This document shows positions 56,041 to 64,000 of a DNA stretch of 64,000 nucleotides, piece by piece. Each line of letters opens with the position of its first letter. The first letter of the stretch is position 1. Made by a program: the position numbers and the translations under genes. The notes under the pieces were generated by a model. It was given only the letters and a program-made list of their open reading frames with translations, had not been told where the DNA came from and did not search any database. The DNA is from Heligmosomoides polygyrus polygyrus (Eukaryota > Nematoda > Chromadorea > Rhabditida > Heligmosomidae). Location: the NCBI GenBank assembly GCA_947396885.1, contig OX377201.1, positions 65,136,983-65,200,982 on the forward strand, in the 5' to 3' direction.

Positions 56041-56165
56041 TCTTTGTTTTCTCCCTCTTTTTTCCTTTTTTCCAAACGTCCTGTGCCATGCGGGACTCGA
56101 ACTCACACCTTCTGCTTTCCGGACAAGACGCTAGCCCTTAAGAACAACTGCACTGTTTGATCGCA
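56041..56165 (-). repeat. tRNA-like dispersed repeat, copy 7
   Basis: The minus strand of 56083-56152 begins GTGCAGTTG and ends with GAGTTCGAGTCCCGCATGGCAC. The B box is intact, the acceptor stem weaker, and the CCGGAAAGCAGAAG segment is shared with copies 1-4. It faces away from copy 8. Confidence 0.75.
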
Positions 56166-56221
56166 CACAACATCCCAATGTCGCAGTTGAGTGCTTGTAG
56201 GTCATTGCAAAGAATATCGTG

Positions 56222-56345
56222 AATGTTGTGTGCGATCAAGCAGAGCTGGCGATGTAATGGTTTAGTATACCACCCGGAAAGCAGAAGATGTAAGTTCGAG
56301 TCCCAGCTGCCGCAATTGTTTTGACCGCTCAAAGCATCCCGTGGC
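56222..56345 (+). repeat. tRNA-like dispersed repeat, copy 8 (inverted partner)
   Basis: AGCTGGCGATGTAATGGTTT then AGTATACCACCCGGAAAGCAG and TAAGTTCGAGTCCCAGCTG. The D-arm region is the most tRNA-like of all copies (GATGTAATGGTTTAGTATACC). GTGTGCGATCAA precedes it, and TGTTGTGTGCGATCAAA precedes copy 7 on the other strand. The pair is therefore a head-to-head palindrome, like copies 2 and 3. Confidence 0.75.
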
Positions 56346-57699
56346 AAGAGGTTACTCAGTTTTTCTGTTGATCACGGACAACTTACCCCGCCATCCTTTA
56401 TGCCTCGCTCATCCTTCTCATACGTGCTTGTTACAGACAGAATTCAGGGGCGGCATTAGTATTTAATCCGAAGTTTTTCGCAGTGTCTTCTTATCGTTAG
56501 TTTCATATTTTTTAAATTTTTTATTTGTTTTATTTTTGTATATTTTTTTATATTTTTCGATTGTTGTGATCATTCTCGGCACACTATTATGCAATTGATA
56601 TCAGCTATTTGTATAGTTGATATCAATTGCATAATTCAATGTGTTCTCCGTGCCGAGTTATTGGTTGACTTGCTAACTGCCTTCCTCCCCACTACTCTGC
56701 CCCTATTCGTATGGAGATCGCCGTAGCAGATGCCTTTCGGGGCATAATTCAAAATGCTTTGTATGGGGATATTGATTGTGCTGATGAGGAGTAAACACTC
56801 TAGGTGGTTTTTTTTGTTTGATGTTTATTCCATTGACGTCCTCTCATTCGCGATGTTAGCTTGACTCGAACGAAGCGCAGGATGTAGACTGCTCGTAGAA
56901 TTACGTCTTCTTGTAACAGTGACGAGGTTGCCGTATGTGACGGCCGTGAGATCACTAGCAATATGGTTAGTAGAGCATGAAAAAGACAGATTAGAGTCAG
57001 ACAGACAGACTGTTATACTTTCTCTCCAGAGGTCGGGGTCGAAAACATGAATATACAGATTAATCGATTAAAAATATAAAGTAAGCAATAAATAAATAAT
57101 AATAATAAAATATAATAAATAAAAATAAAATTAAAAACAATTAATTAATTAATTAATTAATTAATATAAATCCTTCTTCAACAAATCTTTTTATCCAATT
57201 TTTTCATTTTCTCCTCGATTCTGGAGTCGTTAAGTACAGTCGTGCTGACAATCCCACCGTCAATGTCTAGCGAAGACGGTCAAGGCAAAGAATATGATGT
57301 ATTTTTTAAGCAAAAAAAGGCGCCTGCTCTCTTTAATGGCAATTGAACTATGTATTATGAACGCTGTTGCTTTTTTGTTTTTATATCGTAAGATTCAGGT
57401 TAAAATAATGTTACGGTATGTGTATGGTATAACACCGTGGTCGAAATACACTTTACATCGACGAAATTGGATCGAGCAAGCCCACCAACGCAGGAACACA
57501 CTTTCCGGATCCGAACCCCTGGCCCCTTTCCTGCAAGCGCTCCCGTATCCACTATCCAGTCGCTGCGCCTGTGTTCGTGAGCGGCGCATCTCAATGTTCC
57601 ACTTCGGTTGCTATACGGCTAACAAGCAAATTGTGAAATCGCTGTAATTCCGCTATTGTTCCAGCCCCTAACCTTTTGCAGGTTAGATTCTAACCGCGA
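56346..57699. other. Intergenic; hairpin at 56587-56634 and AT-rich simple repeats
   Basis: TTATGCAATTGATATCAGCT and its inverse form a 22-bp hairpin with one mismatch and a 4-nt loop at 56587-56634. GCTCGGCAC-like flanks extend it imperfectly. Simple AATAAT/AATT repeats fill 57060-57167. The open frame 57294-57647 has no recognisable domain. Confidence 0.6.
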
Positions 57700-57905
57700 C
57701 ATGGCAGTTCCAGACATCAGTTTGGCTTTATTGGCCGCACTAAAGTTATACGGTTTTTTGCAATTTCTGACCTACCCAGATGTCCGCAGGAAATTTGAAA
57801 ACCACTACAGTGCTTCTCTTACAGTACCCTACAGCCCTATACAGGTCACTTTTAAAATTCCCACGGGACGCTCATTGACCTCCCTTGTAAGGAACCCTGG
57901 ATCGT
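57700..57905 (+). repeat. Dispersed repeat Y, copy 3
   Basis: Core CCCAGATGTCCGCAGGAAAT, then GAAAACCACTACAGTGCTTC, GGTCACTTTTAAAATTCCC and GACCTCCCTTGTAAGGAACCC. Parallel segments occur at 44150-44330 and 51050-51190. Confidence 0.75.
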
Positions 57906-58514
57906 GTATAAAAAGGAAACAATAATCAAATGCTTTTGGTGACTTTAAGCACTCGTTCCGCTTGTGCTTAGAACAACAGAAAAAAGAAATTGAAATTGCG
58001 ACGTAAAATTTTTCTGATGCAGACGCTAAAAGATTCTTGGTGTTTGAGTCTAAACTGTAGCATATATACAAAAATTTAAGGATCTCACCATTAAATTCTA
58101 TATATCTGTTGATCAACTATCAATTTGCAAGAATTATAGAGAGCATAAACCGGTAAATGTGAAAACTTTCTCTAAGATCCCCACGGAGGTTAAAATCCTA
58201 AATCATAAGTAATCAATACGCACATCCCTGAACTACAAGCTGTTGTATAGTTTTTTAATGTTGACTGCCTAACTAATAAGACAAGATTGTTGTTTTTCGC
58301 CCTCCCGAAAGGAGCATTGTTCTGGCACCTTTGAGTGCACATTCAAGCGCCAACAAAGTCTTAAACTTCATTCGGATTCCTGCGTAAATTAGGTGACGAC
58401 GCTGTCTGACAACTCAACTAATTGCAAACAACTAGAACCGACCCCCCCCCCCCTTGAGTGCAGTTTCAAGCGCCAACAGAGGTGCTGGAACGGGTCGCTA
58501 AGTTGGAGACATCA
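57906..58514. other. Intergenic, no gene recognised
   Basis: AT-rich. A poly-C run lies at 58441-58453. Nothing supported. Confidence 0.45.
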
Positions 58515-58756
58515 TCAAACGAAGTGGCGAAACTCGTGCTGGAACTGATTCTGGAGACGGCTCGGGTCCACCTTTGGCATGACGGAGTGGTAGGATAGGG
58601 CCGCTTCCCTGGCGTCCCCCTTCCGCAAAGCCTGCAAAGCGAGAAACAACGTTCAGTGACGCAACTACTATCAAGCACTTCCTGCTGCCTACTTACCTTT
58701 GGTCTTCTCTGCTTCACCTCGCTACCCTGAGATTTCGGTCCACAAAGGAGCGTCAT
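58515..58756 (-). CDS. Possible C-terminal exons of an unidentified gene
   Basis: On the minus strand 58697 and upward ends ..SEVKQRRPK at a good donor (AAAG/GTAAGT, 58691-58696). A 65-bp intron ends TTTGCAG at 58632. The next exon, 58631-58515, reads ALRKGDAREAALSYHSVMP and 19 more residues to a TGA. Splice sites and protein-like composition are suggestive. However, the plus strand of the same region is also open and protein-like (EVAKLVLELILETARVH), and upstream exons were not found. I do not recognise the family. Confidence 0.25.
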
Positions 58757-59224
58757 TACAGTCTCACGATTTCCGCGCAGCCTTCCACCTCAATAAAGAA
58801 TGGCCTCAAGATCACAGCGAACATGCGTTCAAAAACGGAGCGGCCTGGTCGCGCACATCCCGAACTCAGAGCAAAAAAGAAACGTTCAGGACAACGTTCG
58901 ACTGTGGACCATCATGGTTTCGGCCTCAAAGTGTGCAGCTGATAAGCTCGCACAAACAGGTTATTCAAGAGCAGGTCGCAACAATTTTTGTATAAATGAG
59001 TTGTACTCAGGAGAAATACCACTGTCACCGTTAGTAGTTTTTGAGAGCCTCATAGAAACTTATTCTTCAAGTACCTTTCAGAAAATTATTAAACTTTTGA
59101 TGACGCGGTGTTAGGGGAGACACACCTGTGACGCCAACCAAGCATACATTATTTCTCTTCAAAAAATACGGTTGCTCCGTCCAAGGACTCCTAATCTCCC
59201 ATACGTCATCTAGTCCCTACTAGA
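58757..59224. other. Anonymous sequence with plus-strand open frames
   Basis: Frames 58699-58995 and 58800-59114 overlap on the plus strand. They are protein-like in parts (LCVNE/CINELYSGE-like) but without a recognisable domain. Confidence 0.25.
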
Positions 59225-59440
59225 CATGGGATCCGAATCATGCATTTTCGGATATCCGGCAGGATTTATCCGGTTTCGGATTATCCGAAATCCGGCTTGG
59301 CTGAAAATTGCCCTCATATGAATCATCCGAAGATCCGGGGTTTTCAAAATTGCCCTCATCTGAATTATCCGAAGATCCGTGGTTTTGAAAAACGCAAGGA
59401 TTCGGATAAAATCGGATAAAAATCGGATAATAGGTTAGCG
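59225..59440. repeat. Block of ATCCG/CGGAT motifs
   Basis: At least ten ATCCGAA, TTATCCG or CGGATAA steps occur within 215 bp, in both orientations. A 60-bp direct duplication (TTGCCCTCATATGAATCATCCGAAGATCC.. repeated with changes at about 59307 and 59350) lies in the middle. It resembles transposon subterminal repeats, but no ends are identifiable. Confidence 0.6.
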
Positions 59441-59856
59441 CGCCTTGCTGGCAAACTCTGCGCCGTTGATAACCTGACTGTTTCGAGCAGATTTACAATC
59501 ATTTGGCGGGAGTTCTCTCACAAGGAAAGGGTCTGATAGCGTATGTCTGGACGGGGAGTCATCCTATTAAATAGAAATAATCCCCACCCTCAATTAGCAT
59601 GAAATATGTTTCATTTTTGCCATGTCGTGAAATCCGAGGAGTAGGGGATCCTTGAAGTTACAGTGGAATCGGCGCCTAACGAGTTCGGAGGTCTTATACG
59701 CCCGCGATGCCTCTGAGGGCAATCAGCTCGGAGCGCAGCGGGTAGTGACGTTGTTTCATGGGAAGAAGGTCGGGGGTTCGATCCTCATGCGCTGCTGCAT
59801 TCCTGCTTTTCAGTTGTTGAGATTTCAGGGATTCTGACGTATATACCGTTTTCAGC

Positions 59857-62406
59857 TTTTCTTTTCTTTTCTTTTCTGCGTATGCTCCGCAGACAGGCTG
59901 TTCCGAGCAAACCAAGGACGAGTTCTGGTCCCTGCTTGATGAGAAGACAGCGGAAGTACCGTCACAAGATATGGTTGTTGTGGCAGGTGACCTGAATGGT
60001 CACGTCGGAGCAACGAAAGACGGCTACAACTGTCATGGTGGTTTTGGATATGGGTCGCGCAACGCCGATGGTGAGCGTATACTTGAGTATGCAGACTCAC
60101 ACAACCTCACCATCGTGAACACCAAATTTTGGAAGCGTGACTCCCACCTCATCTCGTTTTATAGCGGGAATGCTAAAACGCAGATTGACTATGTCCTTGT
60201 TAGGCGTCGCGACCAAGGCCTTGTCACAGACGCGAAGACCGTGCCGTATGAGACGGTTGCCACGCAACACCGTCCACTGATCTGCTCGCTGAAGATCACA
60301 CCTTCGAGGTGTAAACATGTCGAGCGATGTGGGTCGGCTAGAATCAAATGGTGGCGACTGAAAGAGAAGGAAGCGGCAGTTATTTCTCGCATTCGGTTGC
60401 CGACAGTGACAACTGTCGACGAAACCTGGAAGGACGCTACCGATGCGATAACTCGGGCTGCACGCCTTGAACTCGGCACAACGAAGCCTGGACGACGCTG
60501 GGTCGACAAGCAGGCATGGCTGTGGACTGATGATGTCAGAGAGAAAGTCCGAGAAAAGAAACGGCTCTATCACGTGTTTATCGGTGATAAAACAGTCCAT
60601 AATTGGCGGAACTATCGAGAAGCAAAGAAAGCGGCAAAGAAGGCAGTGGCCGCTGCTAAAGCCGCATACTACGCTGATGTCAGCAAAAAATTTGGAAACG
60701 CGCGATGGTGAGCGTTATATTTACCGACTCGCCAAAGCTCGCTGTCGCCAAGCAGAAGACATTGAGAAGTTCTTTGGCATTAACGACGAGAGCGGTCATC
60801 TTCTGATGGATCGTAAGAGGGCTGTGAAGCGATGGCACGACTACTTCGAGGAAATCTCGAATGTAGAATTTGAACATCCTGCTGTTCCTTTTGCATCACC
60901 TGTATACGGTCCCGTTCAGAAGATCACAGTGAGCGAAACTGAAGCAGCCCTGAGGAAGATGAAGTCAGGCAAAGCCACTGGTCCCGATGACCTGCCAGCT
61001 GACCTGTGGAAGTCGAAGGGCTGGTGCCCTGCTGACTGGCTGACTGCGTTTTTCAATCAGGTTGTTGCTGAGAAGAAAGTGCCTGAGGGTTGGCAGCAAA
61101 GCACGACCATCCCGATTTGGAAGAAGAAGGGCAGTCCTGCAGACTGCGCCAGTTACCGTCCAATTCGTCTTCTTTCGCACACCATGAAAATCTTTGAGCG
61201 AATTGTCGACGGACGTATCCGGGATGTCGTACAGCTTTCCACGAATCAGTGTGGTTTCGTATCTGGCTGTGGCACCGTTGATGCCATTCACGCCGTTCGT
61301 CTTCTGCTAGAGAAGCACCGCGCGAAACAGAAACCGGTGCATTTTGCCTTCCTGGACTTGGAGAAGGCCTTCGACCGCGTTCCGCGAGATGTTATATGGT
61401 ACGCGTTACGACAACATGGTATCCCTGAAGAGCTTATTGAGTGGGTGCGCATTTTATACTCTTGCCCAAGGAGTCGAGTGCGAGCGCCAGCGGGCACCTC
61501 GATGGAGTTTCCCATCTCTGTAGGGGTGCATCAGGGATCTGCGCTATCCCCACTGCTCTTCGTGATCGTCATGGATGCAATTACACGCGATCTCCAATGG
61601 GCAGCTCCTTGGACGCTGCTGTATGCCGATGACGTCATGCTTGCATGCGAAGACAAAGCAGAGCTCGAGCGACATGCACAGGCGTGGTGCGATCGTTTGG
61701 CATTGTTCGGTCTCAAGCTAAACGTCAAAAAGACGGAATACTTGACGACGGATGTGAATGAGCACGGATCTATTAAGATCGATGGTACTGAGCTCTCACG
61801 AGTGACATCTTTCAAGTATCTTGGGTCAACAGTCACGTCCGATGGCAGCTTAAAGATGGAGAATGCGCGTGTGAGTGCAGCCTGGTCCAAATGGCGCTCG
61901 CTGACTGGGGTGCTTTGCGACAGGACAATACCTGAGCACCTCAAATCGAAGGTTTATAGAACAGTAGTCCGCCCAGTAGCGAGGTACGGTGCTGAGTGCT
62001 GGCCCGTGACGAAGGAAGTTGAAAGCCGCCTCAGTGTAATGGAGACGAAGATGCTACGGTGGACGGCTGGAGTTACGCGTTTGGACCGCGTTCGTAACGA
62101 CACCATACGACAGAGGTTCGGTGTCGCCCCGATATCCGAGAAGCTGCGCGAAGCTCGTCTTCGATGGTACGGCCACGTCCTTCGCGCTAACGACGACACC
62201 GTGTGTAAGATTGGCCTGAATCTTGTGGTCCCTGGAAAGCGGCACAGAGGACGCCCGAAGCAACGTTGGCTAGATACGTTGCGCTTGGACTTAGAGATGG
62301 CTGGTGTGCACCCTGATCAAGCATTTGATTGGGAGAATTGGCGTCACCACACCAGAAGAGCGAACCCCGCCACCAAGCGGGACAGACGCTAATGAAAATG
62401 ATGATG
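59857..62406 (+). mobile_element. RTE-like retrotransposon insertion, 14-bp target duplication
   Basis: ATACCGTTTTCAGC occurs at 59843-59856 and exactly again at 62407-62420, marking the target duplication. The insert starts within the endonuclease domain after a TTTTC repeat run, so it is 5'-truncated. It ends with TAATGAAAATGATGATG, the short tandem tail typical of RTE elements. The exact duplication and one frameshift suggest a recent insertion. Confidence 0.95.
59875..62392 (+). pseudogene. RTE endonuclease-reverse transcriptase, one frameshift
   Basis: 59971-60711 carries the endonuclease: VVVAGDLNGHVG (catalytic D and N), IDYVLVRRRD and a QHRPL motif in place of SDH. One extra A at about 60697-60699 shifts the frame. 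60700-62392 then continues with DGERYIYRLAKARCR and the RT domain: PDDLPADLWK, YRPIRLLSHTMK, FLDLEKAFDRVP, GVHQGSALSPLLF, YADD at 61622-61633 and LNVKKTEYL. The C-terminal domain (RLRWYGHVLRA, then RPKQRWLDTLRLDLEMAGVH) is complete and ends at 62390-62392. All RT catalytic aspartates are present. The missing 5' part and the frameshift prevent function. It copies RNA into DNA at a nicked target site. Confidence 0.95.
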
Positions 62407-62768
62407 ATACCGTTTTCAGCGTTTGTTTTCTGCGCATTTTCCAGCTGAATGCTGTGGTACTCAACATGATGATGTATAAATATTCAACACCAGTGATAGA
62501 CAGGTACAACATGCAAAAAGCAGCACTGGGCACAATACGGGCAGTGTATAAATACTTCAGGCTCCTCTCAGTCTATCCTGCTCGGTAAAACTATCCTGCT
62601 TGGATTTTCAAAGGAGACCATGATGTGACGTCACATGTGGTTAACACGTGAAAGTCTGTGGATCACGCAAATTGACCTAAACGGCATGTATACACTCTTT
62701 CTCTCATCTCTGCCTGTCATCTGGAAATCAGAGTTCTGCTGGAGGTTCTCTAAAACGTAACACCAACA

Positions 62769-63212
62769 ATGTCCGCCGACGGTCGAGTGGTGATCTACCT
62801 GGTCACGCTGAAGTGTGGCCCACCTTTAGATAAGGAGCCTTCAAGAGAGAATGACATCAACCTGACCGGACGGATGGCCAGCATATTCAAGGACTTCGAA
62901 GCACGTCAAGTTAAAGTTAACGAAGACGAACGGCTGGAAGTGGTGGAAAAACAAGATGAAGGTTGGGATCCGAAAGATGAACTGATAGACGTGGAAAGGC
63001 TGGCAAGCAGTGGGCATATGACAGCGTTTTCGGGTGGAACTCTTGTTTCGGGAGAAAGAGAACGTTTTCAATTGGATTTCGTCTATGGAGCCGATCTCAT
63101 TTGTCCATATATGGAAGCAAACTGTGAGGAGCCAGTAGCCTTTATGCGCTGCGCGTGTTCTGACCAGTGTTTATGTTTCATGCCCTTTGTGTCTGTGTAT
63201 CACAGATGTTAA
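62769..63212 (+). CDS. 147-codon open frame in the centre of foldback element B
   Basis: The frame starts MSADGRVVIYLVTLKCG and has a charged middle (FEARQVKVNEDERLEVVEKQ). It then reads WDPKDELIDVERLASSG at about 62967-63017 and ends in the right inverted arm (CLCFMPFVSVYHRC). The WDP-DEL-DVE block is conserved in the centre of element A (minus strand, about 14197-14256), which argues that the frame belongs to the family or derives from a captured exon. No DDE, nuclease, helicase or zinc-finger motif is visible. The last 40 codons overlap the inverted arm and may not be real coding sequence. Function unknown. Confidence 0.35.
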   Translation: MSADGRVVIYLVTLKCGPPLDKEPSRENDINLTGRMASIFKDFEARQVKVNEDERLEVVEKQDEGWDPKDELIDVERLASSGHMTAFSGGTLVSGERERFQLDFVYGADLICPYMEANCEEPVAFMRCACSDQCLCFMPFVSVYHRC

Positions 63213-63680
63213 ACGTTTATACATAGCTATGTTGAACAGCTTTCCCATTGCGTTTTGGTTTAAAAAAAAACCGGTCAGTAATAACCAAGTGACAACAAAG
63301 TTGCTCTCCACGGCATACATCTGGAAACACTGCGCAGCAAACATCTAAAATGGTATAGATGTAAGAATCCCTCCAATCAACCAATTAGTTGAAATGCAAA
63401 GATGCAGCAGCACAGAAAGTCGACCCTCTACCTCCCTCTCATGGAGCAACGTCTCTATCCAATGCGCTACGAGCCGCTACCCGCTGGCGGCATCGCGGGC
63501 GTACAAGACTCCCGAACTCGTGAGGCGCCGATTCCACTGTAACTTCAAGGATCCTCTACTCCTTGGGTTTATCGATTTGACAAAAAAAGAAGCGCATTTT
63601 TATACTAATTGAGGAGTGGAGATTATTACTATACGACTCGCTCTCTACGTTCAGACATACGCTTCAGACGCTTCCCTTTT

Positions 63681-64000
63681 CAGAGCACGAGAAATTTCTT
63701 GCGGGACGTTTCGTAATCGTTCCATTATTGTCCTTTATAAGACTTCGCTGTGTATTACCAACTCACTATTGAGTTGGTATTGGTTCTTTGGGGTCTTAAT
63801 GCTGTTTCTTGTTTGTTCTGGGAGCGCAAGTAGCTCTGGGGAGGGGCAGCCAAATACGACATTTTTTACCTAGCGCTGGGGTTCCACTCCATTGGTGAAC
63901 TAAGCTAGGCCAGATATGATGTAACTGAGCATTCATTTGCCTTGCTACCAGGGCATATGAACACTTAATTCAAGGTGAGGCGTTCCAAGCTGCTTTCCGC
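63681..64000 (+). other. Window edge; small open frame with hydrophobic stretch
   Basis: The plus-strand frame 63616-63873 contains WYWFFGVLMLFLVCSGSASS, which looks like a signal or membrane segment, but it begins inside the foldback arm. A short hairpin ACCAACTCA..TGAGTTGGT lies at 63757-63778. No gene is called. Confidence 0.3.

Larger units (their letters stand above)
59521..63680. mobile_element. Foldback element B (same family as A), host of an RTE insertion
   Basis: The left arm 59521-59856 continues at 62421-62575 after the RTE insertion. The right arm is about 63090-63680 in inverse. Shared blocks include the end AGCGTATGTCTGRACG, TTGCC-TCG--AAACC-AGGAGTAG, GCGGGCGTATAAGAC-type sequence and ACACCAGTGATAGACAGG. 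The left arm holds a tRNA-like block at 59730-59800: A-box-like GCGCAGCGGGTAG, a CAT triplet at the anticodon position and a perfect B box GGTTCGATCC. It resembles elongator tRNA-Met. The centre (62580-63060) is unique and carries an open frame. Confidence 0.85.

Noticed and set aside
60097..60600. Long minus-strand frames over the RTE element
   Set aside because: They are antisense to conserved endonuclease and RT motifs.

Overview
The window looks like nuclear DNA of a parasitic nematode, most likely a clade V strongylid (hookworm or trichostrongyle group). I infer this from three things. There is one well-supported host gene split by 55-950 bp and two longer introns with nematode-style TTTCAG-like acceptors. 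The transposon complement (RTE-type non-LTR elements, mariner and maT elements, a Ty3/gypsy element) has the look of strongylid genomes. There are no operons, ribosome binding sites or bacterial genes. The species cannot be named from the sequence alone.

Layout. 1-2363: tandem repeats, including a 41-bp satellite with an 82-bp higher-order pattern next to a 108-bp array. 2.4-7.4 kb: a tRNA-like repeat, two small inverted-repeat elements and a decayed RTE element interrupted by a foldback maT derivative. 7.4-13.6 kb: unannotatable sequence around a decayed RTE element (9.4-11.8 kb). 13.6-32.5 kb: mostly anonymous sequence holding foldback elements, tRNA-like repeats and RTE endonuclease fragments. 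32.5-39.6 kb: a broken Ty3/gypsy element on the minus strand, invaded by an intact maT transposon (35321-36648) and by an RTE 3' tail. 44.9-52.4 kb: a nine-exon rhodopsin-like neuropeptide-type GPCR gene on the plus strand, the only confident host gene. 53-55.3 kb: a CR1-like RT fragment and a mutated mariner. 59.5-63.7 kb: a 4.2-kb foldback element carrying a nearly intact RTE insertion with a 14-bp target duplication and a central open frame of unknown function.

The genes do not form a pathway. The striking feature is the density of long inverted repeats. At least two dispersed families carry tRNA-like sequence with pol III A/B-box motifs, often arranged as head-to-head palindromes. One such palindrome lies in intron 6 of the GPCR gene. 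All coordinates and translations were read by eye, and no similarity search was run.
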